This document shows, piece by piece, positions 31,649 to 41,900 of a stretch of 53,643 nt of DNA (position 1 is the stretch's first letter; each line of letters opens with the position of its first letter). Source of the stretch: Gammaproteobacteria bacterium (GTDB lineage: Bacteria; Pseudomonadota; Gammaproteobacteria; Steroidobacterales; Steroidobacteraceae); NCBI GenBank assembly GCA_020851435.1, contig JADZCS010000123.1:1-53643 (forward strand). The letters are read 5' to 3'. The notes below the pieces were generated by a model. The model was given only the letters and a program-made list of their open reading frames with translations, ran no database searches and was not told the DNA's origin. Made by a program: the position numbers and the translations under genes.

Positions 31649-31794
31649 CGCGTTTCCTTGGCATCAGGCCTGCGCACACGCCTTGCTGCCGCCCGCGTCC
31701 GAGTCTCGCCGAGCGTGCGTATCGGCCGCGGTGTCCCCGCAGGGACCTTCGCATGACCGGCCCGCGCCGCGGGCACCCAACGGTTGGCGGCAGT

Positions 31795-31890
31795 CGCCGG
31801 GCCGCGATGTCGGGGGGTCCCGAGCCGAGAATCAGGCCCGTCCTCGGGCCCGAGGCGAGGGAAGCCCCCCGGCAGCGCGGATCGGCGGCT
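31795..31890 (-). repeat. Structured ~106-bp repeat, copy 3 (inverted, overlaps rnhB start)
   Basis: The reverse complement of 31803-31880 matches copies 1 and 2 almost base for base through the core; it carries the GGGGGG/CCCCCC stem version and one other substitution (CTTCCC for CATCCC). Both ends diverge gradually, so the boundaries are approximate. The rnhB ATG (31807) and about its first 25 codons lie inside. Confidence 0.92.
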
Positions 31891-32514
31891 GCAGGCACCA
31901 AGGCGCTCACGCTCGCGGCGCCCGGTCTCGTCGCCGGCGTCGACGAGGCGGGCCGTGGACCGCTGGCGGGGCCGGTGATGGCGGCGGCGGTGATCCTCGA
32001 TCCGGCGCGGCCGATCGACGGACTCGGGGACTCCAAGCAGATCGCGGAGCCAGAGCGCGAACGGCTGGCGCTGTTGATTCGCGAGCGTGCGCTGGCGTGG
32101 GGACTCGGCAGCGCGGACGTCGAGGAGATCGACCGGCTCAACATCCTGCAGGCGACGTTTCTGGCGATGACGCGGGCGCTCGCGGCGCTGCGCGTCGCGC
32201 CGGCGCACGTGCAGTTCGACGGCAATCGCGCGCCGTCGCTGGCGGGGCTGGGCTTCAGCGTGACGTTCGAGACGATCGTCGGCGGGGATGCGCTGGTGCC
32301 GGCGATCGGCGCGGCGTCGATCCTTGCCAAGGTCGAGCGCGACGCGTGGATGCGCGAGGCTGCGCGAATTCACCCGGGTTACGGTTTCGAGCGCCACAAG
32401 GGTTACGGCACACGCGAGCATTTTCAGGCACTTGCGCGACTGGGGCCTTCACCATTGCACCGCCGGTCGTTCGCACCCGTAAAATCGCTGCTACCGCCGA
32501 CCCCTTCCGACTGA
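31807..32514 (+). CDS. rnhB: Ribonuclease HII with repeat-derived N-terminus
   Basis: RNase HII removes ribonucleotides misincorporated in DNA. From [16 protein letters not shown] onward (residues 40-55, catalytic D46 and E47) the product matches the family, with [16 protein letters not shown]-type and [13 protein letters not shown] segments. The 235 residues exceed E. coli's 198 because about 30-35 residues precede the core. The only in-frame start codons upstream of the core are ATG 31807, inside repeat copy 3, and ATG 31753; no ATG, GTG or TTG lies between 31807 and the core. Residues 1 to about 26 are therefore a translation of the repeat. No good ribosome binding site is visible. dnaE follows after 22 bases. 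Confidence 0.93.
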   Translation: MSGGPEPRIRPVLGPEAREAPRQRGSAAAGTKALTLAAPGLVAGVDEAGRGPLAGPVMAAAVILDPARPIDGLGDSKQIAEPERERLALLIRERALAWGLGSADVEEIDRLNILQATFLAMTRALAALRVAPAHVQFDGNRAPSLAGLGFSVTFETIVGGDALVPAIGAASILAKVERDAWMREAARIHPGYGFERHKGYGTREHFQALARLGPSPLHRRSFAPVKSLLPPTPSD

Positions 32515-32536
32515 CGCCCCCGGGGCCCACCCGACG

Positions 32537-35500
32537 ATGGCCAATTTCGTCCACCTCCGTGTCCACACCGAGTACTCGCTGGTCGACGGCGTCGTGCGCG
32601 TGGACGGCCTCATGGAGGCGGTGGCCGCGGCGGGCATGCCGGCGGTGGGGCTCACCGACCAGAGCAACCTGTTTGCGATGGTCAAGTTCTACAAGGAAGC
32701 GCAGTCGCGCGGCGTCAAGCCGATCATCGGCGTCGACGCCTGGCTGCGCGAGCCGGGTGAGCGCGCCGAGCCCTCGCGCATCACGCTGCTGGCGCAGGAC
32801 CTCAAGGGCTATCGCAACCTCACGCGGCTGGTGACGCGCTGCTATCTCGAGGGCCAGCACAAGGGCGTGCCGATGCTCGAACGCGCCTGGCTGGACCACG
32901 ACACGACCGCGAGCATCATCGCGCTGTCGGGCGGGCGCGAGGGCGACGTCGGCCGGGCGCTCGCTGCCGGTCGCGTGGACGAGGCCGAGAAACTGCTGGA
33001 CGGCTGGCTGCGCCTGTTCGGCGACCGCTACTACCTCGAGGTCAGCCGCACGGGCCGGTCGGGCGAGGAGGAATACATCGACGCGGTGCTCGACCTCGTG
33101 TCGCGCGAGCCGGTGCCGGTGGTCGCCACCAACGACGTGCGCTTCCTGACCCGCGAGGAATTCGGCGCGCACGAAGCCCGCGTGTGCATCCACGAAGGCG
33201 TGCTGCTCGACGACCCGGGCCGCTCGCGGCGGTACAGCGACCAGCAGTACCTGCGCACGCCGGCGGAGATGGCGGAGCTGTTCGCCGACCTGCCGGAGGC
33301 GCTCGAGAACACGGTCGAGATCGCGCGTCGCTGTTCGCTGGAGGTGAAGCTCGGCAAGTCGTTCCTGCCGGAGTTCCCGGTGCCGGGCGGCATGAGCACG
33401 GCCGACTTCCTGCGCGAGGAATCCCGGCGCGGCCTGGCCACGCGACTCGCCGGCATCGCCGCCCATCCGACCCTGCAACTCAAGCCGATTCCCGAGCCGG
33501 AGTACCTGCCGCGGCTGGACCTCGAGCTGGACGTCATCTGCAAGATGGGCTTCGAGGGTTACTTCCTGATCGTCGCGGACTTCATCCGCTGGGCGCGCGC
33601 CAACGGCGTGCCGGTCGGCCCGGGCCGCGGTTCCGGCGCAGGCTCGCTGGTCGCTTACTGCCTGGGCATCACGGACCTCGATCCGTTGCAGCACGACCTG
33701 CTGTTCGAGAGGTTCCTCAACCCAGAGCGCGTGTCGATGCCGGACTTCGACGTGGACTTCTGCATGGAAGGCCGCGACCGGGTCATCGACTACGTCGCGC
33801 ACCGCTACGGCCGCGAGCGCGTGTCGCAGATCATCACCTTCGGCACCATGGCGGCCAAGGCCGTGGTCCGCGATGCCGGCCGCGTGCTCGGGCATCCCTA
33901 CGGCTTCGTCGATTCGATCGCCAAGCTGGTGCCGTTCGAGCTGGGCATCACGCTCGACCAGGCGCTCGAGAAGGAGCCGGAGCTCAAGAAGCGCTACGAC
34001 AACGAGGACGAGGTGCGCGAACTCGTCGACCTCGCGCGCTCGCTCGAGGGCCTGGCGCGCAGCGCCGGCACGCACGCCGGCGGCGTGGTCATCGCGCCCT
34101 CGGTGCTGACCGACTTCGCGCCGCTGTACTGCGAAGAGGGCGCGGAGGGGACGGTCACCCAGTTCGACAAGGACGACGTCGAGCAGGCCGGCCTCGTGAA
34201 GTTCGACTTCCTGGGCCTGCGCACGCTCACGATCATCGACTGGGCGGTCGCCAACATCAACGAGACGCGCAAGGCGCTGGGCGAGCCGCCGATCGACGTC
34301 AACGCGCTGCCGCTCAACGACGCGCGCACCTTCCAGCTCATGAAGGCCTGCCGGACCACGGCGGTGTTCCAGCTGGAATCCCGCGGCATGAAGGACCTGA
34401 TCCGGCGCCTGCAGCCGGACTGCTTCGAGGACATCGTCGCGCTCGTGGCGCTGTTCCGGCCGGGTCCGCTGCAGTCGGGCATGGTCGACGACTTCATCAA
34501 CCGCAAGCACGGCCGCATCGACGGCCCGATCGACTACCTGCACCCCGAGCTGGAGCCGGCGCTCAAGGCGACCTACGGCGTGATCCTGTACCAGGAACAG
34601 GTCATGCAGATCGCGCAGGTGCTGGCCGGCTATTCGCTGGGCGGCGCCGACCTGCTGCGCCGCGCGATGGGCAAGAAGAAGCCCGAGGAGATGCAGAAGC
34701 AGCGCTCCATCTTCGTCGAGGGCGCGGTGGCGCGCGGCGTGCGCGAGGGCCAGGCCGCGCACATCTTCGACCTCATGGAGAAGTTCGCGGGTTACGGCTT
34801 CAACAAGTCGCACTCGGCGGCTTACGCGATGCTGTCGTACCAGACCGGCTGGCTCAAGGCGCACTACCCGGCGGCCTTCATGGCGGCCGTGCTGTCGTCC
34901 GACATGGACAAGACCGACAAGGTCGTGACCTTCATCGACGACTGTGCCTCCGAGGGCCTCAAGGTGCTGCCGCCCGACGTCAACGAGTCGGTGTACCGCT
35001 TCACCGTCGCCGACGAGCGGACGATCCGCTACGGGCTCGGCGCCGTGAAGGGCGTCGGCGAGTCGGCGGTCGAGTCGATCCTCGAGGAGCGCGCGAAGGG
35101 CGGGCGCTTCAAGGACCTCGCCGACCTCTGCCGGCGGCTCGACCTGCAGCGCGTCAACCGGCGCACGCTGGAAGCGCTGATCCGCGCCGGGTGCATGGAC
35201 AACCTCGGCGCCAACCGCGCGACGCTCATGCACCTGCTGCCGGCCGCCGTGCAACTCGGCGAGCAGAACACGCGCGCGGCCGAGGCGGGGCAGGTCGACC
35301 TGTTCGGGCTCGCGCCGCCGCCCGGCGATGAAAGCGCCGAGCCGGCCGCGCTGCTGCCGGCCGAGGTGCTGCCGGAGTGGAGCGAAAGCGTCCGGCTGCA
35401 GGGCGAGCGCGACACGCTGGGCCTGTACCTGACCGGCCATCCGATCGCGCAGTACGAGGCGGAACTCAAGCACCTCACGAGCGGGCGCATCGCCGACGTG

Positions 35501-36049
35501 GGCGGCGGCAGGCCGATGGGCGAGCAGAAGTGGGGCGGTGGCAAGGCCGCGACCATCGCCGGGCTGGTGCTGGAGGTCCGCAAGCGCGGCAACCGCACGA
35601 CGCTGATCCTCGACGACCGCAGCGCGCGCATGGAAGTGCAGATGTTCGAGGAGACCTTCCAGCAGCACAAGAGCCTGATCGCCAAGGACGCCATCCTGGT
35701 GGTCGAGGGCAAGCTGCGCTTCGACGAGTTCATCGAGGACTGGCGCCTCAATGCGCAGAAACTCATGGACATCGACCAGGCCCGCGAGCAGCTGGCGCGC
35801 CGGCTGATCATCCGCTGGCCCGACCGTGCCGACGGCCTCCGCCTGCTCGCAAACCTGGAGGACGTCCTCAAGCCGCACACCAAGGGCCGCTGCGGCGTCG
35901 CCATCCACTACACCGGCGCCAGCGCGCGCGCCGCGCTGTCGCTGGGCGAAGCCTGGAGCGTGCGGCCCAGCCGCGAACTCATCGACAGCCTTCACCGCCT
36001 GGTCGGGCGTGACGGGGTGCAGCTGGTCTACGGCCCCAAGCTCGACTGA
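32537..36049 (+). CDS. dnaE: DNA polymerase III alpha subunit
   Basis: DnaE is the replicative polymerase. The 1170-residue product has the N-terminal PHP domain ([17 protein letters not shown]), the C-family catalytic aspartates in PDFDVDFC (residues 403-407) and [10 protein letters not shown] (about 556), the helix-hairpin-helix region around residue 830, and a C-terminal OB-fold domain (about 985-1070). It matches E. coli DnaE in length (1160). It follows rnhB closely. After the stop come the tandem palindromes that precede accA. Confidence 0.98.
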   Translation: MANFVHLRVHTEYSLVDGVVRVDGLMEAVAAAGMPAVGLTDQSNLFAMVKFYKEAQSRGVKPIIGVDAWLREPGERAEPSRITLLAQDLKGYRNLTRLVTRCYLEGQHKGVPMLERAWLDHDTTASIIALSGGREGDVGRALAAGRVDEAEKLLDGWLRLFGDRYYLEVSRTGRSGEEEYIDAVLDLVSREPVPVVATNDVRFLTREEFGAHEARVCIHEGVLLDDPGRSRRYSDQQYLRTPAEMAELFADLPEALENTVEIARRCSLEVKLGKSFLPEFPVPGGMSTADFLREESRRGLATRLAGIAAHPTLQLKPIPEPEYLPRLDLELDVICKMGFEGYFLIVADFIRWARANGVPVGPGRGSGAGSLVAYCLGITDLDPLQHDLLFERFLNPERVSMPDFDVDFCMEGRDRVIDYVAHRYGRERVSQIITFGTMAAKAVVRDAGRVLGHPYGFVDSIAKLVPFELGITLDQALEKEPELKKRYDNEDEVRELVDLARSLEGLARSAGTHAGGVVIAPSVLTDFAPLYCEEGAEGTVTQFDKDDVEQAGLVKFDFLGLRTLTIIDWAVANINETRKALGEPPIDVNALPLNDARTFQLMKACRTTAVFQLESRGMKDLIRRLQPDCFEDIVALVALFRPGPLQSGMVDDFINRKHGRIDGPIDYLHPELEPALKATYGVILYQEQVMQIAQVLAGYSLGGADLLRRAMGKKKPEEMQKQRSIFVEGAVARGVREGQAAHIFDLMEKFAGYGFNKSHSAAYAMLSYQTGWLKAHYPAAFMAAVLSSDMDKTDKVVTFIDDCASEGLKVLPPDVNESVYRFTVADERTIRYGLGAVKGVGESAVESILEERAKGGRFKDLADLCRRLDLQRVNRRTLEALIRAGCMDNLGANRATLMHLLPAAVQLGEQNTRAAEAGQVDLFGLAPPPGDESAEPAALLPAEVLPEWSESVRLQGERDTLGLYLTGHPIAQYEAELKHLTSGRIADVGGGRPMGEQKWGGGKAATIAGLVLEVRKRGNRTTLILDDRSARMEVQMFEETFQQHKSLIAKDAILVVEGKLRFDEFIEDWRLNAQKLMDIDQAREQLARRLIIRWPDRADGLRLLANLEDVLKPHTKGRCGVAIHYTGASARAALSLGEAWSVRPSRELIDSLHRLVGRDGVQLVYGPKLD

Positions 36050-36090
36050 CTGGTGCAGATCTGCACCAGTGCCTGGCACCTGCACCAGTG
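36050..36090. repeat. Tandem palindromes between dnaE and accA
   Basis: CTGGTGCAGATCTGCACCAG (36050-36069) is a perfect 20-bp palindrome with no loop. It overlaps GTGCC-T-GGCAC (36069-36079), followed by a third half-site CTGCACCAG (36080-36088). The element starts on the base after the dnaE stop and ends 15 bases before the accA ATG. The core GTGCC-W-GGCAC is shared with the 33-bp palindromes at 354 and 53048. Confidence 0.95.
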
Positions 36091-36105
36091 CTAAGATTCG
36101 CGGCC

Positions 36106-37065
36106 ATGAACCTGCAATTCCTGAATTTCGAGCAGCCGATCGCCGAGCTTGAGGCGAAGATCGAGGAGCTCCGGTTCCTGGGCAAGGACCAGGACCTGAA
36201 CATCGCCGAGGAGATCAGTCGTCTCCAGGGCAAGAGCCGCGCGCTCACCACCAGCATCTTCGCGAACCTCACCCCGTGGCAGATCGCCCAGCTGGCGCGG
36301 CATCCGCAGCGGCCCTACACGCTGGACTACATCCCGCTGATCTTCTCCGACTTCCAGGAACTGCATGGCGACCGCATGTACGCGGACGACTGCGCGATCG
36401 TCGGCGGCATGGCCCGCCTGGACGGCCGGCCGATCATGCTGATCGGCCAGCAGAAGGGCCGCGACACCAAGGAACGCGTGCGCCGCAACTACGGCATGCC
36501 CAAGCCGGAGGGCTACCGCAAGGCGCTGCGCCTCATGAAGCTGGCCGAGCGCTTCCAGCTGCCGATCGTGACCCTCATCGACACGCCGGGCGCCTATCCG
36601 GGCGTGGGCTCGGAAGAGCGCAACCAGAGCGAGGCGATCGCCCGCAACCTGTTCGAGATGGCGTCCCTGCAGGTGCCCGTGGTCAGCTGCGTGATCGGCG
36701 AGGGCGGATCGGGCGGCGCACTCGCCATCGGCGTCTGCGACCGGCTGCTGATGCTCCAGTACAGCGTGTATTCGGTGATCTCGCCGGAGGGCTGCGCCTC
36801 CATCCTCTGGAAGAGCGCCGACAAGAAGGAACTGGCCGCCGACGCCATGGCCATCACGGCCGAGCGCCTGTCGCGCCTCAAGCTCGTCGACGAGGTCATC
36901 AGGGAGCCGCTGGGCGGCGCGCACCGCGAGCCGCTGGCGACCGCCGAGTCGCTGCGCTCGGCCCTGCTGCGCAGGCTCGACGAACTCGAGAAGCTGTCGC
37001 TCGACGAACTGCTCGAGCAGCGCGCGACGCGCTGGCGTTCCTTCGGGGTCTACACCCAGGCCTGA
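36106..37065 (+). CDS. accA: Acetyl-CoA carboxylase carboxyltransferase subunit alpha
   Basis: AccA with AccD transfers the carboxyl group from carboxybiotin to acetyl-CoA, starting fatty-acid synthesis. The 319-residue product matches E. coli's length and begins [22 protein letters not shown] in the family manner; the crotonase-like core includes [41 protein letters not shown] and [14 protein letters not shown]. The ATG at 36106 is chosen by homology. There is no Shine-Dalgarno sequence, because the region just upstream is occupied by the palindromes; an in-frame GTG at 36088 is less likely. Translation initiation here may be unusual. Confidence 0.97.
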   Translation: MNLQFLNFEQPIAELEAKIEELRFLGKDQDLNIAEEISRLQGKSRALTTSIFANLTPWQIAQLARHPQRPYTLDYIPLIFSDFQELHGDRMYADDCAIVGGMARLDGRPIMLIGQQKGRDTKERVRRNYGMPKPEGYRKALRLMKLAERFQLPIVTLIDTPGAYPGVGSEERNQSEAIARNLFEMASLQVPVVSCVIGEGGSGGALAIGVCDRLLMLQYSVYSVISPEGCASILWKSADKKELAADAMAITAERLSRLKLVDEVIREPLGGAHREPLATAESLRSALLRRLDELEKLSLDELLEQRATRWRSFGVYTQA

Positions 37066-37108
37066 GGGGACCGGCCGGCCCTGGTCCTGCAGCCCTGCGC
37101 GGCCCAAC

Positions 37109-38458
37109 ATGCACTTCTCCGTCAAACGCCTGGCGCAGTCCCTCAAGTCCCTGGAAGGGGGCGCGGGCGGTCCGCCGGCTCGGGTCTGCGTGGCGGTCTC
37201 GGGCGGGGTCGATTCCCTCGCCCTTCTGCACTCTGCCGCGGCGCTGGCTAGCGCCGGCCATTTTGCGCTCCGCGCGCTGCACATCGACCATGGCCTGCAG
37301 CAGGCCTCGGCGGGGTGGGCGGCACACTGCAGGCAAACCTGTGACGGTCTCGCGGTGCCGTTCGGTGTGCTGTCGCTGCGGCTCGTGCCGGCCAAGGGCG
37401 TGAGCGTCGAGGCCGCGGCACGCGATGCGAGATATGCGGCGTTGTCCGCCCAGTTGCAGCCGGGCGAATGGCTCCTGACGGCCCATCATCAGGACGACCA
37501 GTTCGAGACCGTGCTGCTGCAGCTGTTGCGCGGCGCTGGCGTTGCCGGGCTCGCGGCCATGCCGGGGCTCGCGCGGCTCGGTCCCGGCTGGCACGCGCGG
37601 CCACTGCTGGACGAGCGACGTGCCGCACTCGAGGCATACGCCCTCGCCGCAGGGCTGGAGTGGATCGAGGACCCGATGAACGCCGAGCTGCGTTATGAGC
37701 GGGCGTACCTGCGCCAGGAACTCAGCCCGCGGATCCTCGCGCGATGGCCCGCGGCAGGCCGCACCGTTGCGCGCAGCGCCAGGCACCTGGCTGACGCACA
37801 GGTCATTCTCGCCGAGGTGGCCGCCGCCGATGCACGACTTGCGGTCGACGCCGAGGGCCGCCTGGACCTCGGCCTGTTGCTCGGGCTGAGCGTGCCGCGT
37901 CAGCGCAACCTGCTGCGCGCCTGGCTCGACGGTCGGGGCCTCGGGCTGCCCAGCACGGCGCGCCTCGAGGCGATCCTCCGTGATCTCGTCCCGGCGCGTG
38001 CCGATGCGACTCCCGTCGTGACCTGGCCGAGCGGAGAGGTGCGGCGCTACCGCGGGCGCCTGTACGCGATGTCGCCGCTGGGGCCGCCACCGACCGGCTG
38101 GAGCGGCAGCCTTGAACCGGGCCAGGAGGTCGAACTGCCTTCCGGCCTGGGCTGGCTGTCGCTGGAGGGGGCAGCGGACGGCGGGATTGCCTGCAGCGCC
38201 GTGTCGGGACAGATCAGTGTGCGCTTCGGCGCCTCGGGACAGAGCCTGCGCCTCTCAGGGCGGCAGGGTGCGCACAGCATCAGGAACCTGTTTCAGGAGG
38301 CCGGCGTGGTGCCGTGGATGCGCCCGCGCCTGCCGATCCTGGTCTCGGCAGGACGCACCCTGGCCATCGCCGGTGTGGGCGTCGCCGGGTGGGCCGCTGC
38401 GCCGCCCGGCAGCGAGGCGCTCAGCTTGCGCTGGCGCGCATCGCCGCCCCTACGCTGA
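37109..38458 (+). CDS. tilS: tRNA(Ile)-lysidine synthase
   Basis: TilS converts cytidine 34 of the minor tRNA-Ile to lysidine, allowing AUA decoding. The 449-residue product has the PP-loop AVSGGVDSLALL (S31-S36), HIDHGLQ, and TAHHQDDQFETVLLQLLRGAG, followed by the substrate-binding and C-terminal TilS domains. The order accA-tilS is conserved in gammaproteobacteria. The stop codon at 38456-38458 directly abuts the stop codon of the convergent pilE gene, with no base between and no terminator visible. Confidence 0.96.
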   Translation: MHFSVKRLAQSLKSLEGGAGGPPARVCVAVSGGVDSLALLHSAAALASAGHFALRALHIDHGLQQASAGWAAHCRQTCDGLAVPFGVLSLRLVPAKGVSVEAAARDARYAALSAQLQPGEWLLTAHHQDDQFETVLLQLLRGAGVAGLAAMPGLARLGPGWHARPLLDERRAALEAYALAAGLEWIEDPMNAELRYERAYLRQELSPRILARWPAAGRTVARSARHLADAQVILAEVAAADARLAVDAEGRLDLGLLLGLSVPRQRNLLRAWLDGRGLGLPSTARLEAILRDLVPARADATPVVTWPSGEVRRYRGRLYAMSPLGPPPTGWSGSLEPGQEVELPSGLGWLSLEGAADGGIACSAVSGQISVRFGASGQSLRLSGRQGAHSIRNLFQEAGVVPWMRPRLPILVSAGRTLAIAGVGVAGWAAAPPGSEALSLRWRASPPLR

Positions 38459-38887
38459 TTACTGCCAGCACCGGGTGCTGGTTGCTGTCCGCACACCCTG
38501 GCCGGTGACGCTGAAGGACGCGCAGTCCGAGTCCGCTGCCTGGGGGCCGCCGGCGTGGGGCGCGGCACTGACGGTAAAGTCGGTGTCGCTGGCTGCGTCG
38601 ATCGTCAGGTCGTACCAGCCATTCGCGCTGGTGTCGGCGAAGGCTACTTCGCCGTCGGCGCAGCTGTTGGCGTCGCCGAGCGCCGACGCGTACGTGTTGC
38701 ACTGCAGGTAGAACTTCTCCTGGGCCGTGGCAAGCGCCAGCAGTGCCGATGTTGCATCGGCACGCTGGCTTCGCACCACGTACTGCCGGTAGGAGGGGAT
38801 CGCGATCGCGGCCAGGATGCTGACGATGGCGACCGCAACCATCAGTTCCACCAGCGTCATGCCGCGTTGCCTGCAGTGTGAAGTCAT
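38459..38887 (-). CDS. pilE: Type IV pilin-like minor pilin PilE
   Basis: The 142-residue product is a prepilin with leader peptide ending RQRG, cleaved before M10 (MTLVELMVAVAIVSILAAIAIPSY) with the conserved glutamate at position 5 of the mature protein. The globular part has a C-terminal disulfide candidate pair (CASFSV...RCW), as in PilE minor pilins of Pseudomonas and Xanthomonas. It is the last gene of the fimT-pilV-pilW-pilX-pilY1-pilE operon, 14 bases after pilY1. Its role is probably in priming pilus assembly with PilY1 rather than as major pilin. It abuts tilS tail to tail. Confidence 0.93.
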   Translation of the reverse strand: MTSHCRQRGMTLVELMVAVAIVSILAAIAIPSYRQYVVRSQRADATSALLALATAQEKFYLQCNTYASALGDANSCADGEVAFADTSANGWYDLTIDAASDTDFTVSAAPHAGGPQAADSDCASFSVTGQGVRTATSTRCWQ

Positions 38888-38901
38888 CGGTCAGCTCCCG
38901 C

Positions 38902-41900
38902 TCAATTCACGCCCGTCTGGCGCCAGAAGGTTCGTACCGGCGCCTGGCTGGTGCCAGTACCGCAGCTCTCGAGGCCCACCAGGCAGACCGGCGGCGGCCG
39001 GCAACCCTGGCCTACGCACTCCGCCGGGTTGTCCGGGCTCGGGAACAGCCAGACCACCTCGGGCGCGATGCCGCCCTGTTCCAGGCGGACCAGGCGATCG
39101 CTGGGTGCGTCGGGCGGGTCGGCGGGGTCGTCCCGGTTGGTGACCGGCGCACCCGTAAACGCACTGACCGAGTACAGCCGGTTGGTGCCCAGTGCCGGCG
39201 TGCAGGACGTGCTGTTGACGGCGTTCTCGTTATTGGGCTCGTAGGTAGGGAACTGGATGACATTCTGGAACGTGCGTGCCTCGGCAAGCGCCTTCTCGCC
39301 TGTCCACGAGCCACTGGCCTTGAGGTCGAAGCGCCAGCCCGTGGCACCCCTCGGCACAATCGTGGTGATGTCGGTCGAGACATCAATCAGGTTGGTGTCT
39401 GCCTCGGTGATCGCGGCGAGCGAGTTGTACTGGGTCTGCGTCAGCTTCGCGTAGGGCGTGTGGTCACGCAGGCTGTAGAACCGGTCCTGCGTCCCCAGGT
39501 CCAGCGGATGGCCACGATAGCCGGAGCCGATCGCGATATTCAGCCAGTTCCTGCCGCCGGCACTCAGGAACGCGAGGTCCGGGGCTGCGTAGAAGCGGCG
39601 ATTGCTCGTGGCCGGGTGGGTCGACAGGTGCGCATTGCCCAGCGAGGCAAACACGCCACCGGTCACCAGTGCACTCCGTGCATTGCCGCTGGTGATGTCG
39701 AAGCGCCAGATGCGTCCGCCCATGTCTGCCGCATACATCCGGTCCGCGTAACCGTCGCCCGTGATATCGAGCACGCGAACATCCGACGGGATGCCGTGGG
39801 ACATGGAACTGAGCACCAGGTCCGCACCGCTGCTGGTGTTGCCGGCGTACCAGAGCACGTTGCCTGACAGTGCGTCGATCATGAAGATGCGGTTGCCGCT
39901 GCTGTCGGTGGCATAGGGCCCGTTGTCCTGGACCGTGTCGTAACCTCCGCCGAACACCAGCACCAGTTTCAGGCTGTTCTGCGTGGCGCCGCTCACCGCG
40001 ACCCGCGCGACGGTCGGCGTTGACCAGCTCTGGCCGCCGCCGGCCAGCAGCTTGCTGCCGGTCTCGGTCGGCCCTACCTTCCACAACAGTTGTGGCGCGT
40101 TGCGGTCGGTAACGTCCAGGCCATAGTAGCTCGAGCCGCCACGGCGCATGCCGAAGAACACCAGCACGCGGTCGCCAGCGTCGGCGTCGACGATGCCGTC
40201 ATCGTTGACGTCGTACTTGTACAGGCGGACGTTGCCGTCCAGGCCCCAGACGCGGCTGTTGATCGCCCCGTCCTGGTACAGGGGGGCAGCACGGCCCAAC
40301 AGTTCGCGGGGCATGAAGGCCCACAGTTCGCTGCCGTCGTTGACGTCGATGGCGTGCAGGAAGCCCTCGTTGGTGGTGGCGAAGATCACGCCGTCTTCCT
40401 GGTCAGGAGCAGTGGTCGTGCCGCCGTAAATCACCGTGGACGGACGACCGTGCATGGGGTCGCCCATCTGCAGGCGTGGCTCGGTGGTGTCGCCGTCACC
40501 GTCCTCATCATCAACGTCGGCCCCGCGCAGCCAACTGATGAGCCCGTCACGGCCGGGCAGGGTGGTGTCCGGCACCAGGCCGAGGGTCGACGCCAGGATC
40601 GTCGTGTTGCCGACAGTCACCTGGTTTTCGATAGCGCTGAGGTCGGCTGTACTGCTGAGGTTGGAATAGACATTGCGGTCCGCAGGGGCAGGCTGCACAT
40701 TGGCCGCGCCACCGGCGGCGACGTTGTCGGCATCATCCTGGCCAGCCGTCCAGTAACTCCTGGAGGTGGTGCGGAAGAAGCCGGTGTTCAGGTCCACGGC
40801 CGGATTGTCGTTGGCATCCAGGATAGTGCCGTCTGCGGCCAGGTGATACTTCTTCAGGTTGCCTGGCCAGGCATAGGTCTCCGAGGGCTTGAACACCGTC
40901 AGGTACAGGTCGTTGAGGTTCTGGGTGCGGTTGAAGGCGTTGACCGACACGGCCGGCGCCGTGAAGGTCGTGTTGATGTTGAGGATGTTGAGGATGATGT
41001 CAGTCAGGACCACGGTCAGTTCGGCGGTGTCGCCGGCGGTGTAGTACTGGCCGCCGGCGCCGGAGGCGGTGTTCTGCAGCAGCGACGTGCCGGCCGCGAC
41101 GTCCGGGCCGAAGCCGATGGTGTAGGTGGTGGCGTTCTGCGTGCCCGGCGTGTTCGGGCGCAGGTCGTTCTCGTACATGTAGCGCGCAATCTCGTCCAGG
41201 CAGCGCCCGTCGCCCGTGTTCTTGCCCGACCAGGTCTGGCCCGACATGGAATCCACGCACTGGCGGCCGAGCAGCGCCTGGATGTCGGTGTCTGCACTCT
41301 TGTCTGCGGTCGGCAGGCCATCGGTCAGCAGCACGATGAAGTTGCGCTGGCAGGAGTCGAGCAGGGGGCTTTTGTAGTTGTTGGAGTTGGGGAAGGCCTC
41401 GCGCGAGGCTGCCACGCTCGGGAACACGCTGCCGCTGGCCGATTTCTTCGAGTTAAGGCCGAACTTCACGGCCCCGCCGCTGAGATAGCGGTAGGCCTCG
41501 AACATGGTCTCCGACAGCGGCGTGCAGCCATTGGCGGTGAAGCCGGCGATATCGGCCTGCATCCCGGCTGAGTTGTTGGCGATGGTGTCCATCGCGCGCA
41601 GCACCATGCCGCCCTCCGCCGAGGTTTCGCTGCATTGACTGGTCGTGTTCGAGCTGTAGCGCATCAAGGCGGCGTTGACGGTGTTGGCTTCTGCCAGCTG
41701 CTGGATGGTCTGGATAGCGACTTCCTGCACGATCTCCAGACGCGTACGCGTCACGACCCGGAAGTCGTTGTACCAGTTGAGATACTTGGCCGAGTAGAAG
41801 GTGTAGGTCGTGATGCTGTGCTGGGTCCAGGTGATCGCCTGGGCGGAGTTGCTGGTCCACGGCCCATTGGTATTGCCGTCCGCCGCCCAGAGCTTGCTGG

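Larger units (their letters stand above)
31404..31806. other. 403-bp non-coding, repeat-bearing insertion between lpxB and rnhB
   Basis: It contains two tandem copies and part of one inverted copy of a structured repeat (described separately). The stretch 31649-31794 has no recognisable feature apart from a few short GC-rich dyads. Open frames crossing it only translate the repeat. No transposase or integrase remnant was recognised. Confidence 0.8.

Noticed and set aside
31400-31756. Short open frames (70-120 codons) in the lpxB-rnhB gap
   Set aside because: Their sequence is just the structured repeat translated in several frames; no ribosome binding sites and no resemblance to proteins.
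32255-36085. A 1276-codon open frame on the minus strand opposite dnaE
   Set aside because: It is the GC-rich antisense shadow of dnaE; its sequence is low-complexity Val/Ala/Glu/Arg/His with no family resemblance, while dnaE is certain.
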